From NCBI RefSeq assembly GCF_900129885.1, contig NZ_FQXE01000004.1, forward strand, positions 403,536 to 467,535: 64,000 nt of DNA, given 5' to 3'. Made by a program: the position numbers and the translations under genes. The DNA is from Pollutimonas bauzanensis (GTDB lineage Bacteria; Pseudomonadota; Gammaproteobacteria; Burkholderiales; Burkholderiaceae_B). Below the pieces are notes generated by a model. It was not told where the DNA came from. It made no database searches and saw only the letters and a list, made by a program, of their open reading frames with translations. Below are positions 18,421 through 28,034 of this stretch, in pieces; position 1 is the first letter of the stretch; the number at the start of each line of letters is the position of its first letter.

Positions 18421-19389
18421 ATGTTCAAATCAAAAACCAATATTTTGGCCGCGCTGCTTGCGGCATCGGCAATATGCGCCGGCGCCGCCCATGCCAGCTA
18501 TCCCGAGCGCAGCATCAATATCGTCGTGCCATTTTCGGCCGGGGGAAGCACCGACATCGTGGCGCGCGTCCTGGCAAACGGGCTCACCAAGGCGCTGGGC
18601 CAATCCGTCGTGGTGGAAAACAAGCCGGGCGCCAGCGGCAACATCGCCGGAGACTATGTCGCGCGATCCAAACCCGACGGCTATACCCTGTTCATGGGCA
18701 CGAGCACATCCATCGCCAATATTGCCTTGTTCAAGAAGCTGCCATTCGACATCCTCAAGGACTTCATTCCAGTCTCCCAAATCGCCCACACGCCGCTGGT
18801 GCTGGTCGTCAACAACAGTCTGCCGGCCGACGATGTGTCCGGACTGATTGAACTGGCCCGCAAAAAGCCCGGCGAACTCAACTATGGTTCCGGCGGTCCG
18901 GGCACCTCGCAGCATCTGGGGGGCGTCATGTTCTCGACGATGGCCAAGGTCGAGATGACGCATGTTCCATACAAAGGCGCCGCTCCCGCGATGACCGACC
19001 TGATAGGCGGCAGCATCCAGATGGTGTTCGCCCCCTTGATCGATGCCTTGAGCTTCATTCGCAGCGGCAAGGTAAAGGCGCTTGGACTGACGACCAGCAA
19101 GCCCGCGCCGCAAGTGCCGGAGATTCCACTGATTTCGAAGACACTGCCTGGCTTCGAGGTCGCGACATGGAATGCGATTTTCGTGCCGGCCGGCACGCCC
19201 GCCGCGGTCATCGACACGCTGTCGCGCAAGATTGCCGAGGTCATGCATAGTCCGGAGATCCGCAAATCCATTGAGCAGCAAGGCTCGGAAGCGATAGGCA
19301 GCACGCCGGCGGATTTCAAGGCATTCCTCGACAAGGAAGTGATCTTGTGGAAGGGCCTGGTGGAGTCGTCGGGCGCGGCCGCCAACTGA
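18421..19389 (+). CDS. Bug-family periplasmic solute-binding protein (TctC type)
   Basis: A 322-aa receptor with a Sec signal peptide (MFKSKTNILAALLAASAICAG, cleavage near AHA-S). The mature part has Bug hallmarks: NIVVPFSAGGSTDIVARVLA, VVENKPGASGNIAGDYVARS, PDGYTLFMGT and HVPYKGAAPAMTDLIGG. Bug proteins bind carboxylates in the periplasm. No TctA/TctB membrane genes lie nearby. GGAGGAAGAC precedes the ATG at 18421, and the gene closes the GntR-controlled operon. The likely ligand is the acid degraded by the upstream enzymes (inference). Confidence 0.92.
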   Translation: MFKSKTNILAALLAASAICAGAAHASYPERSINIVVPFSAGGSTDIVARVLANGLTKALGQSVVVENKPGASGNIAGDYVARSKPDGYTLFMGTSTSIANIALFKKLPFDILKDFIPVSQIAHTPLVLVVNNSLPADDVSGLIELARKKPGELNYGSGGPGTSQHLGGVMFSTMAKVEMTHVPYKGAAPAMTDLIGGSIQMVFAPLIDALSFIRSGKVKALGLTTSKPAPQVPEIPLISKTLPGFEVATWNAIFVPAGTPAAVIDTLSRKIAEVMHSPEIRKSIEQQGSEAIGSTPADFKAFLDKEVILWKGLVESSGAAAN

Positions 19390-19414
19390 CGGGGCCGCGG
19401 GAACCCGGCTGATT

Positions 19415-20989
19415 CTATGGTTCTATGTGCGTTTGCGACTGCTCCCGCATGTACTGCGGCAGATAATGGAAAGAGGCAAGCGCCTTGCCAGTGCTGCCGG
19501 AACCTTTCCATCCGCCAAACGGCTGGTAGCCCGGCCAGGCGCCGGTGGTGGCGCCCTGCGGCCGGTTCGCGTAGGTCACGCCCGCCTCGATATTGGCAAA
19601 GAACCATTCGACTTCCGCGTCCGAACCATAGAAGCCCGCGGTCAGGCCGAACTTGCTGCCATTCGCAAGCGCCATCGCCTGCCCGGGGCTTTCCACCCGC
19701 CCCAGCATGACCACGGGCACGAACATTTCTTCGGCCCACAATGGATGCTCGAGAGGCGCTTCGGCCAATGTCGGCGCGCAGAAAAAACCGCGCTCCAAAC
19801 CGGCGGCGCGCAGGGTCGCGCCCCCTTCCAGAATGGAGGCGCCCTGGGTGCGCAGGGCGGCGCAATATTTCTCGAAGTTCCCATAGGCTTTGGCCGTCGC
19901 AACCGGCCCCATCCAGGTATCTTCCTGCCGGGGATCGCCAATCTTGATATTCCGCATTGCGATTCGAAGCTGGCCAATAAGGCCATCGGCCACGCGCGCG
20001 TCCACATAGATCCTGGACAAGGCAGAGCATTTCTGGCCCGACATGCCGAAAGCCGATCGCACGATACCCTGGGCCGCTACCGCGAGGTCGGCGGCCGCGG
20101 TCACGATCACCGCATTCTTGCCGCCCATCTCGGCGATGCATGGCCGGGGGAAGGCTCGCGCCCATTGGGATCGGCCAATATGCATGCCTACCTCATATGA
20201 GCCCGTGAACGTTACGCCATCGATACCATCATGCCGGATCAGGGCGTCTCCGACCGTCGCGCCCTCGCCCACCAGATAATTGAATACGCCATCCGGCACG
20301 CCCGCATCCTTGATGCACTGCGCCAGCAGCTGTCCCGACCACGGCGTTTCGACCGCGCCTTTGAGCACAACCGTATTGCCTGCCACCAACGCTGCGGCGA
20401 CCGGGCCACCGGCCAGCGCGAAGGGATAATTGAATGGCGCCACGACGGCCCATACGCCATAGGGCTTGAGCACGCTGCGGTTATGGCTTTTGAAATCAGG
20501 CAGGGGGTCGTCAGGCAACACGCGGTCATAGCCGTTATTTTCCTCCATCTGCCGCGCATACAGATTGCAGAACTCCACCACCTCGGCCACCTCGCCCAAG
20601 GCTTCCATGCGGTTCTTGCCCACTTCAAAAGACACCGCCGCGGCAATATCGTAAAGGCGCTCTTCCACAAGCCCTGCCACCTTCTTCAGGATGGCTACCC
20701 GCTGCTGCCATGGGGTGCCGCGCCAGGCCGGATATGCCCGGCGAGCCGCCATTACCGCCGTATCTACATCTGTTTCATCCGCAAGCGAGAATTCCCCCAG
20801 GGTCCGATCCTGGTCCGCCGGGTCGGACTTGGCCGTCACCGCTTCCTTGTGGACATCGCCGCCGTTTATGAACAGGCCGTGGCGTTTGCCAAATTCTTCA
20901 GCCAAACTGTCGACGGCTTTGGCAAAACGGGTATGCAGCTCCCGCGGCGGCGAGAACATCGTGGAATACGTCAATTTAAAACCGCTCAT
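19415..20989 (-). CDS. aldehyde dehydrogenase (NAD(P)-dependent)
   Basis: A 524-aa aldehyde dehydrogenase that oxidises an aldehyde to the acid. It has the N-terminal cofactor-binding segment (VVAPFNYPFALAGGPVAAAL, GNTVVLKG), general base Glu near residue 287 (AEMGGKN) and catalytic Cys321 in GMSGQKCSALSR. It resembles the 1-pyrroline-5-carboxylate dehydrogenase branch in overall layout. AAGGAATTGAG precedes the ATG at 20989. It is the last gene of the long minus-strand operon, 92 bases after the RpiR gene. With the aminotransferase upstream, it probably oxidises the semialdehyde formed by transamination. Confidence 0.92.
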   Translation of the reverse strand: MSGFKLTYSTMFSPPRELHTRFAKAVDSLAEEFGKRHGLFINGGDVHKEAVTAKSDPADQDRTLGEFSLADETDVDTAVMAARRAYPAWRGTPWQQRVAILKKVAGLVEERLYDIAAAVSFEVGKNRMEALGEVAEVVEFCNLYARQMEENNGYDRVLPDDPLPDFKSHNRSVLKPYGVWAVVAPFNYPFALAGGPVAAALVAGNTVVLKGAVETPWSGQLLAQCIKDAGVPDGVFNYLVGEGATVGDALIRHDGIDGVTFTGSYEVGMHIGRSQWARAFPRPCIAEMGGKNAVIVTAAADLAVAAQGIVRSAFGMSGQKCSALSRIYVDARVADGLIGQLRIAMRNIKIGDPRQEDTWMGPVATAKAYGNFEKYCAALRTQGASILEGGATLRAAGLERGFFCAPTLAEAPLEHPLWAEEMFVPVVMLGRVESPGQAMALANGSKFGLTAGFYGSDAEVEWFFANIEAGVTYANRPQGATTGAWPGYQPFGGWKGSGSTGKALASFHYLPQYMREQSQTHIEP

Positions 20990-21081
20990 CTCAATTCCTT
21001 CATTCTGTTGCTTTCGTGACCTTCGCACTGGAGGACGATGCATTGTTTAATGCGCCGGCCCCGGCTATCTCCCGCTTGCGT

Positions 21082-21951
21082 TCATTTTTCCTTTAGCACA
21101 TTGAAATGCCGCAACTGGGCTTCGCTATTGGCGATTTCTTCCAGCCGCTCTTCGCCGCCCGAGGCAATCATCAATGCGGCCAGGGCTTGCGCCACTGCCA
21201 CGGCCGGCACCACCGATGGAAACAAGGACGGGCTTGCAGTCGGGGTCAGCAGCGTGACGGAGGTGCCCGTGGCGATGGGAGAGACGGGACTGTCGGTGAT
21301 CGCAATTATCTTTGCGCCGCGCTGGCGCACGAACTCAATGGCGGCAATGCTGCTCAGCGCATAGGGGTGAAAGCTGAAGGCGACCAGCACGTCATCCTTG
21401 CCTATGCGCCGCAGTTCGTCCGCAAACGTGCCGCCCACTCCGGTCAGCAAAGTCGTGTTGGACGCGAACATGGCGCAGGCATAATGCAGGTAATAGGCGG
21501 CTGGAAACAGGCTGCGCTGTCCGAAGATGTAGATCTCCTTGGATTCGTCCAGGATCTTCTGCGCCACCTTGAAACCCTTGGCGTTTTTCGGGCCGAAAGT
21601 TTCATCCAGGTTGCTGGCTTCGGTCAGAAAAAACTCGGACAGCAATCCCTGTTTATCCGCCTTGGCGGAGCGTTGCCTCAGATCCGCCGCTCTCATGTAG
21701 AAAGTCTTGTTCTGGCCGGAGAGCCAGTCCATATAGATGGATCTGAATTCTCCATAATTCTCGAACCCCAGTTCGCGCGCCAGCCGCAGCATGGTCGCTG
21801 GCTGCAGCTTGGCATGGCTGGCCACCGCCCGCATCGAATGCAATGCGATATCGTTGGGAGCATCCAGCACATGACGCGCGGCACACTGCAATTTGGGAGT
21901 GAGCTTATCGAATCGGGCTTCGATAAGCTTGTCCATCTCTTCTTTAGTCAT
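21082..21951 (-). CDS. MurR/RpiR-family transcriptional regulator (operon copy)
   Basis: A 289-aa regulator with the N-terminal RpiR helix-turn-helix domain (IALHSMRAVASHAKLQPATMLRLARELGFENYGEF) and a C-terminal SIS domain (IYIFGQRSLFPAAYYLHYA; VLVAFSFHPYALSSI; IIAITDSPVSPIA). SIS domains usually bind phosphorylated or amino metabolites. It lies inside the catabolic operon, between the unrecognised protein and the aldehyde dehydrogenase. It is a paralogue of the divergent RpiR gene at 30565. Confidence 0.9.
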   Translation of the reverse strand: MTKEEMDKLIEARFDKLTPKLQCAARHVLDAPNDIALHSMRAVASHAKLQPATMLRLARELGFENYGEFRSIYMDWLSGQNKTFYMRAADLRQRSAKADKQGLLSEFFLTEASNLDETFGPKNAKGFKVAQKILDESKEIYIFGQRSLFPAAYYLHYACAMFASNTTLLTGVGGTFADELRRIGKDDVLVAFSFHPYALSSIAAIEFVRQRGAKIIAITDSPVSPIATGTSVTLLTPTASPSLFPSVVPAVAVAQALAALMIASGGEERLEEIANSEAQLRHFNVLKEK

Positions 21952-21970
21952 ATATGATGATCACCAGGAA

Positions 21971-23056
21971 TCAATAGAGTCGCTCGCATGTGTCCCGCGC
22001 GGTCCAGTTTTCTACGACGACCCCATCTTCAATGCCGACCGACACCAGATCCACACGCACGCGCGCGCTCAGCATCCTTGCCGCCATCACCACGTACTGA
22101 AAGAGCGCCGAAAAGGCGCCTAGGTGCACGGGCTGCCCCATAAACAATCGATTCCGCCGGGTGACGCTGAACTGCCCCGGCCCAAGCTCCAGCGCTTCCA
22201 GGCTTTCCCCCGCGAGCTGGCTTATTGCAGAAAAGATGTCCACCAGATCACGCGCCGTGTTTCCATGGACGCCGAGGTCGGCCCGCAGTTTTTCGAACCT
22301 GACCAAAGCGCATAATCGCGCTGCGTGGGCAATAAGCGCGGAGCCTGCGTGCTCGCCGTACATTTGCACGGCCGTCCGTATCCCGTCCTCGACATATCCG
22401 CGCGCAAAATTGCGCTTGGCCTTGATCAGGCGTTCGGCCGGCCATTCTACTGGATCGAGCTCTGGCGCCGAACCCGGATCGAAGTCCGGAGACACGGGGC
22501 TGGGCAGGTACTGGATCCGTTCGTCGGGTTCCAGGACATGGTCATACTCGAAAAAATAGCCCTCATCATACGGCTCGCCCTCTTGCACTACCTTGGTGAC
22601 CACAAAGCCCAGCTGCGGCGCTCCCAGCGAGACACCATTAAAAGGATGCCAGCCCGTAAAAACGGCGCGCTGGACCGATGAAGGAACGGCGACCAGGCTG
22701 AGATCCGGAAAACTCCACACAGGGGGCAGGTAACGTATCCAGACTTTTTTCGGCGACTCCTCGATGTACTGCAGATTGAGCCCTCCTATCTTGTTGGAAA
22801 GATAATGATATTGCGCGGCGACAACGGCCGGCGGGAGCGAGCGGTCAATGTGCAGTTTATCCAGGCCGTCCAGAAAATGCGTGCGTTGATGCGTGCGCAG
22901 GATCAAGGTCTTGAACCGGATCAGGTCTTCGGCGCCCTTGTCGCGCAAAATGGAAAGCTGGATGGAGCTCCACAGGGATACCCAGAAATCGGCAATCATG
23001 TCGCACCGCTGCTCTTGCGACCAGCTCTTTATAGACGGGATGTCAGGTTTCATCAT
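21971..23056 (-). CDS. unrecognised conserved-looking protein in the ABC importer operon
   Basis: A 361-aa soluble protein without a signal peptide, membrane segment or motif that I recognise. Notable parts are a helical N-terminus (WVSLWSSIQLSILRDKGAEDLIRFKTLILRTH), YHYLSNKIGGLNLQYIEESPKKVWIRYLPP, then GEPYDEGYFFEYDHVLEPDER. The C-terminal half has GQFSVTRRNRLFMGQPVHLG. The acidic GYFFEYD segment and the paired-subdomain look recall L-2-amino-thiazoline-4-carboxylate hydrolase-like proteins, but this is only an impression. The gene sits 19 bases from the RpiR gene and 85 bases from the aminotransferase, and codon use matches its neighbours, so it is surely real. Confidence 0.8.
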   Translation of the reverse strand: MMKPDIPSIKSWSQEQRCDMIADFWVSLWSSIQLSILRDKGAEDLIRFKTLILRTHQRTHFLDGLDKLHIDRSLPPAVVAAQYHYLSNKIGGLNLQYIEESPKKVWIRYLPPVWSFPDLSLVAVPSSVQRAVFTGWHPFNGVSLGAPQLGFVVTKVVQEGEPYDEGYFFEYDHVLEPDERIQYLPSPVSPDFDPGSAPELDPVEWPAERLIKAKRNFARGYVEDGIRTAVQMYGEHAGSALIAHAARLCALVRFEKLRADLGVHGNTARDLVDIFSAISQLAGESLEALELGPGQFSVTRRNRLFMGQPVHLGAFSALFQYVVMAARMLSARVRVDLVSVGIEDGVVVENWTARDTCERLY

Positions 23057-23141
23057 TATTCATACCTCGAGATTAACTGTACAAGATTCATGCCGCCCCG
23101 CGGCAACAGGAATCGGCGATTTCCCGGCCAGGCCGGACGGC

Positions 23142-24479
23142 TCAAGCAATATTTTCCAGCACCGCATCCACGGCCTGGGCCAGCCGCTCGACAATGCATC
23201 CAATCTCTTCTTCGCTGACGATGTAATGCGGAGCCAGCAGGATATGGTCGCCATTGACGCCGTCAGAGGTTCCCGAGCCCGGATAAACGAGCAGGCCGCG
23301 GCGCAAGCTTTCCTGCTTGACGCGCGCCGCCACGCCAAGCTGCGCGCCGAAGGGGGTGCGCGTGTTCTTGTCGGCGACCAGTTCCACACCGAAAAACAGG
23401 CCCCTGCCCCGTATCTCGCCCACATTGGCATGGCTGCCGAAGCGCGCGAGGAGCTGCCGTTCCAGCTCGCGCCCCTGGCGCTTTACGTTATCGAGCAGGT
23501 GGTGCTGCTGGACGAAGCGCTGGACCGCCAACGCACCGGCGCACGATACGGGATGACCGGAAAAGGTATGGCCGTTGCGAAAGCTTCCGGAGTGCTCGTT
23601 GATCATGTCATATACGCGCTGACCCAGCAGAATCGCCCCCAGCGGCACAAAGCCCGATGTCAAACCTTTGGCAATGGTGTAGATATCGGCGACTACGCCG
23701 TCATGCTCCGATGCGAAGCTGGTCCCGCAGCGTCCCATCCCACACATTACTTCATCGAAGATCAGCAGTACGCCATAGCGGTCGCATATTTCACGGACAC
23801 GCTTCAGGTAGCCCGGCGCGGCCGCTACGGCACCCAGGCTCGCGCCCACCACCGGTTCCATGATGAAGCATGAGACATGTTCCGCGCCCAGTTCCAGAAT
23901 CTTGCTTTCCAGCAAATCCGCCGCGCGCCTGCCGTATTCATCGAGCGTTTCATCCGCGCGGCGGTATCGATAGGGATAACACGGCTCTATGTGGACCACG
24001 TCTATCAAGATGTCGGCATAAGCGACCCTGCGCATCTTGTTGCCGCTGGCCGCCAAGGCCCCCAGAGTATTCCCGTGATAGCTCTGCCAGCGAGCGATGA
24101 TCTTGTTCCGTTGCGGCTGCCCGTTCTCTTGATGATATTGGTGCGCCAGCTTCAACGCGGCCTCCACTGCCTCGGAGCCGCCCGTGACAAAATACGCGTG
24201 CGAAATCCCGGGCGGAGCGAGTTCAACCAGATACTCGGCAAGCTCCTCCGCCGGCGCTGATGAGAAAAAGCTGGTATGCGCATAGGCGAGCTTGCCCAAC
24301 TGGTCCATGATGGCCTGGGCGACCGCAGGCTGGGAATGTCCAATGCACGACACGGCGGCGCCGCCGCATCCATCGATGTACTGCTTGCCCTGCGCATCGG
24401 TAATGTAGATGCCGGACCCCGAAAGGGCGACCGGCATGACTTGATGCGTGGCCCGCTGAAAAATACGAGATTGCTCCAT
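23142..24479 (-). CDS. class III (omega) aminotransferase, PLP-dependent
   Basis: A 445-aa class III aminotransferase. It has GGSEAVEAALKLAHQYH (phosphate-binding), WQSYHGNTLGALAASG, the acidic LLIFDEVMCGMGR that holds the PLP ring, and the Schiff-base Lys near 271 in TIAKGLTSGFVPLGA. Such enzymes transaminate terminal amines or omega-amino acids to aldehydes, consistent with the polyamine-type importer upstream and the aldehyde dehydrogenase downstream. The ATG at 24479 fits the family N-terminus; an ATG at 24521 is possible. The open frame continues upstream into the ligase gene in another frame, which I regard as spurious. Confidence 0.9.
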   Translation of the reverse strand: MEQSRIFQRATHQVMPVALSGSGIYITDAQGKQYIDGCGGAAVSCIGHSQPAVAQAIMDQLGKLAYAHTSFFSSAPAEELAEYLVELAPPGISHAYFVTGGSEAVEAALKLAHQYHQENGQPQRNKIIARWQSYHGNTLGALAASGNKMRRVAYADILIDVVHIEPCYPYRYRRADETLDEYGRRAADLLESKILELGAEHVSCFIMEPVVGASLGAVAAAPGYLKRVREICDRYGVLLIFDEVMCGMGRCGTSFASEHDGVVADIYTIAKGLTSGFVPLGAILLGQRVYDMINEHSGSFRNGHTFSGHPVSCAGALAVQRFVQQHHLLDNVKRQGRELERQLLARFGSHANVGEIRGRGLFFGVELVADKNTRTPFGAQLGVAARVKQESLRRGLLVYPGSGTSDGVNGDHILLAPHYIVSEEEIGCIVERLAQAVDAVLENIA

Positions 24480-24594
24480 AGTGACCGCTTTCTGCTCCTT
24501 GAGGCGTAGATGACCTGTCATGACGGCCACTTCGGTTTGAGTTGGTGAATGGAATGCCGGACGATGCCATCGCGGCCAAGCCGGTTTTGTTTCT

Positions 24595-26262
24595 TCATGC
24601 CTGTCGCCTGTCCCAGCAGCCCGCGGTCGACCGGTCCAGCCCCTTCTTGGCGATCCTCTGGCTGGGTGTTTTTTCGAACTCGTCGACCAGGCAGAGGTAT
24701 CGCGGAATCTGATACTTTGCCATCCTGGATGCACACCACTGCACGAACGCATCCGGATCGAATGTCCTGCCAGGCTTCAGTTTGATGAACAGTTTGATAT
24801 CCTGCTCCCCCAGCTCACCGGGCACGCCGACCATTGCGCTCTCGGCCACGTCAGGATGGCCGTTCACTATGTGCTCCACCTCCCAGGCCGAAACGTTTTC
24901 ACCGTTGTGCCTGATGCTGTCTGTTTTCCGCCCGCGGAAATAAAGATGGCCCAGCGTATCGAGATAGCCGATATCACCCGTGTAGAAAGTGTTGCCGTCG
25001 AGCACCGCGTCGCTGGCCTCCCTATCATCCAGATAGCCGGTGAATAACGCTCCCCCTATCAGGTCGGTGAGCGCAATCTCGCCGTCGCGCCCCGGAGGAA
25101 GCGGCCGTTTTCTATCGTCGACCACATCGACGCGAAACCATGGCAGGCGCTGCCCCACGGATCCGGCCAGCCCCGTCGCATTTACCGTTGCGATGCTCGA
25201 GCACTCGGTCATGCCGTAGCCTTCATGGATGCGCACATTGAAGCGCTTCGCAAAGGCTTCCCATACCTCGGGTGAACAACCGCCGCCCCAGCACAGGCGG
25301 ACCGAATGGTGATGATCATTCTCGCTGGGTGGCTGTTTCAACAGCATCTGTTGAATGCCGCCCAGATGATGGATCTGCGTTGCGCCGACCGACCGCGCCT
25401 CATTCCAGAACTGGCTGGCACTGAATCTTTCCGTTATTGCGAGGCTGGCGGACTTGAACAGCGGCAACCGCAGAAGCTGGCTTCCACCAATGTGATAGAT
25501 CGGTTCCCACACGAACAGCACGTCTCCATCACGCAAGTCGCACAAAGGCGTAATTCCCAGGCTCGCCAATGCCAGCATCTTGTGCGTGAGCTGTACTCCC
25601 TTGGGCCGTCCTGTGGTGCCGGACGTATACAGGATGCAGAACACGTCGTCCATGCCGGGCGTAGCATTCTTGCCCGCCCCTGCCGCGCAGCCCGGCGGTC
25701 CATCAGGCGTTGCCTCTGGCTCGAGCAGTTCGAGAAACTGGCGATTGCCCTCGCCGGCCGGCGCGCCGTGCCATAGGACCGAAAGGCTGGGAAAGCCCTC
25801 CAGGACAGGCCCGAGGCTGGCCGCATTGATCGTGTCGCTGATCAATAGCGATGGCCGGGCGTGAGCGAGTTGATAGGCGACACCTTCGCCCCGCGCGTGG
25901 ACATTCATCGGCAACCACACCAGACCCAGCTTCGCAAGGGCAAAGATAATGCAGATATGGTCTGTGCTGTTCGCCATCATGGTCGCAACACGGGCATCCC
26001 GCGCCAAGCCGAGCCGCCGCAATCCAGCCGCGACGAGATCGACTCTGGCGATGAGATCCGATACCGACCACGAAACCCCGGCATAAGTGCAGTATGGACG
26101 CGACGGTTCCGCATCGACCACTGCTTGCAAATGCTCATAAAGCGTTTGGCAAAGGACGCTGCGGGGCAGCTCCACGTTTAACGCCGGGGGCAGCCCAGAT
26201 GAATCCGGCGGGTATTCCACAATTGTTGGGGAGGGTGCTGAAGTGGTGGTAGGCATGGGCAT
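24595..26262 (-). CDS. acyl-CoA synthetase (AMP-forming), CaiC-like
   Basis: A 555-aa adenylate-forming ligase that activates a carboxylic acid as its CoA thioester. Signatures are the P-loop YTSGTTGRPKGV, the YGMTE motif, YTGDIGYLDTLGHLYFRGRKTD with the hinge, HNGENVSAWEVE, and the C-terminal TPSQRIAKK with the catalytic Lys. The general look is that of crotonobetaine/carnitine-CoA ligases. Its start overlaps the permease stop (TGATG on the minus strand) with no separate Shine-Dalgarno sequence, indicating translational coupling. In this operon it probably activates the imported acid or its degradation product. Confidence 0.9.
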   Translation of the reverse strand: MPMPTTTSAPSPTIVEYPPDSSGLPPALNVELPRSVLCQTLYEHLQAVVDAEPSRPYCTYAGVSWSVSDLIARVDLVAAGLRRLGLARDARVATMMANSTDHICIIFALAKLGLVWLPMNVHARGEGVAYQLAHARPSLLISDTINAASLGPVLEGFPSLSVLWHGAPAGEGNRQFLELLEPEATPDGPPGCAAGAGKNATPGMDDVFCILYTSGTTGRPKGVQLTHKMLALASLGITPLCDLRDGDVLFVWEPIYHIGGSQLLRLPLFKSASLAITERFSASQFWNEARSVGATQIHHLGGIQQMLLKQPPSENDHHHSVRLCWGGGCSPEVWEAFAKRFNVRIHEGYGMTECSSIATVNATGLAGSVGQRLPWFRVDVVDDRKRPLPPGRDGEIALTDLIGGALFTGYLDDREASDAVLDGNTFYTGDIGYLDTLGHLYFRGRKTDSIRHNGENVSAWEVEHIVNGHPDVAESAMVGVPGELGEQDIKLFIKLKPGRTFDPDAFVQWCASRMAKYQIPRYLCLVDEFEKTPSQRIAKKGLDRSTAGCWDRRQA

Positions 26263-28034
26263 CAATTGGCAGGCTGGTTAGTCAATCTGGTCACATTGCG
26301 GGTAGCGCGCGCGGCGCACGCCAGCAAAGCCAGCGTCAGCAGCGTCACGACCACCGAGGCTGCGGAAATGGTCGGATTCAGCTGCAGCGTCATGTCGTCC
26401 CACATTTGCTTGGGCAAGGTCGACACCAGGCCGCCGCTAGTAAAAAGCGCAATGCTCAAATCGTCGAATGAAATGATGAAAGCGAATAAGAACGCCGCCA
26501 GCACGCTGCCTTTGAGGATAGGCAGCATTACATACAAGGCCGTCTTCAGCGGCGTCGCCCCGAGCGTCGCGGCCGCCTGGTCCAGGCGGGTGTCGTACGA
26601 CTTCATGCCTGCCGACATCGTGATCACGACAAAGGGAAGCGCGATCACGGCATGGCCGAGGACCAGGCCCAGGGTGGTGCCGACGATACCCAGTTGCGCA
26701 AACAGATAGAACAGGCCTACCGCGGTCACGACCCGCGGCACGATGAGGGGCGAGATCAGAAAGGCGACCATCAAGCCCTTGAATCGCGATGAAGAACGAT
26801 TCAAGGCCAATGCCGCCATGGAGCCCAGCACAAGCGCAATCGCGGCAGCGCATGCGCCTACTCCGAATGAGCGCAGTGTTGCATCTATCCACAGACTGGA
26901 TGTGAAATAGGCCTCGAACCAGCGCAGGCTCCAGCCCGGCGGCGGAAAGTCCAGAAACGCGCCGCTGGTGAACGACATTGGAAACACAATCACGGTCGGG
27001 ATCATCAAGAAAACGCAGATGACGATCACATACAGCTTCAATGCGATTTCAGTCCCGCGCCGGCCGAAAACGGCCTGCAAGGCGCTATCCAGCATGGCGA
27101 ATAATGACGCGGCCATGGCGATCAACGCCCTGCTGAAATAGCGCAACATGCCGGTGGAGAACCCGCTGTCGGTTCGTCCCTCGCCGACCAGGCGCGTCAC
27201 ACCCAGGAGGCGGTCGTATAGCCAGAACACCACAAAGGCGACGGCCAGCAACATGAGCGACAAGAGAGCGGCCATACCCCAATTCATGATCACCAGCATC
27301 TCGGAAATGATGATCTGGGCCAGCAGGGTGTCGCGAGCGCCGCCCAGCAGGGCGGGAATCACGAAAAACCCCAGGGCGGTAATGAATACGAGCAAGCCCG
27401 CTGCCGCTATGCCTGGCAGCGTCAGCGGAAAGAAAATGCGCCAGAATGCATGGGAAGGCGCCGCGCCCAGCGAGTTCGCCGCCCGCATCAGGGAGCTATC
27501 GACCCCCGTCATGACGGACAGTATCGTGAGTACCGCCAGGGGCAGCAGGGCATGGGTCATGCCAAAATACACGCCTATGCTCGAATGCAGCAATGACAGC
27601 GGCTCCCCCACTATGCCAGTATCTATCAGCGCACGATTGAACGCCCCGTTGCGCCCGAGCAGCACCACCCAGCTGAAAGCCTTTACCAGATCGCTGGTCC
27701 AGAATGGGATCAAGACCCACATCAGATAGTTGTTCCGGGTCGATGGGCTGATCTTGTACAGACCGTAAGCCAGCGGATAACCCAGCAAGAGAACGCAGGC
27801 CGTCGTCAGCAGAGCGATCTTGAAGGTGGTCGCAAGGACGGAAACGTATACTGAATTGTCGACGACCCGCGCAAAGTTCTCGGCTGAAAGCGTGCCAGCC
27901 TCTCCTATGACGCTGAACGCCAGTATTTTCAGCACGGGATAGACGAAGAATACCGCCATGAACGCCAGGCACGGGACCAGCAGCAGCCAGGGTGCGCCGA
28001 CCTTGCGTACGGGGCGAAGCGCGCCGGCGCTCAT
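26262..28034 (-). CDS. fused ABC importer permease (PotB-PotC type in one chain)
   Basis: A 590-aa inner-membrane protein made of two complete permease halves. The first (about 1-290) has the coupling-helix motif AANSLGAAPSHAFWRIFFPLT. The second (about 330-585) has AAATLGATPLKTALYVMLPI. In most polyamine-type importers these are separate genes (potB, potC). About 12 hydrophobic segments are visible, with a charged linker around YDRLLGVTRLVGEGRTDSG. It overlaps the ATPase stop by four bases upstream and the ligase start downstream. The substrate is inferred only from the family: a polyamine, opine or amine-containing compound. Confidence 0.92.
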   Translation of the reverse strand: MSAGALRPVRKVGAPWLLLVPCLAFMAVFFVYPVLKILAFSVIGEAGTLSAENFARVVDNSVYVSVLATTFKIALLTTACVLLLGYPLAYGLYKISPSTRNNYLMWVLIPFWTSDLVKAFSWVVLLGRNGAFNRALIDTGIVGEPLSLLHSSIGVYFGMTHALLPLAVLTILSVMTGVDSSLMRAANSLGAAPSHAFWRIFFPLTLPGIAAAGLLVFITALGFFVIPALLGGARDTLLAQIIISEMLVIMNWGMAALLSLMLLAVAFVVFWLYDRLLGVTRLVGEGRTDSGFSTGMLRYFSRALIAMAASLFAMLDSALQAVFGRRGTEIALKLYVIVICVFLMIPTVIVFPMSFTSGAFLDFPPPGWSLRWFEAYFTSSLWIDATLRSFGVGACAAAIALVLGSMAALALNRSSSRFKGLMVAFLISPLIVPRVVTAVGLFYLFAQLGIVGTTLGLVLGHAVIALPFVVITMSAGMKSYDTRLDQAAATLGATPLKTALYVMLPILKGSVLAAFLFAFIISFDDLSIALFTSGGLVSTLPKQMWDDMTLQLNPTISAASVVVTLLTLALLACAARATRNVTRLTNQPAN

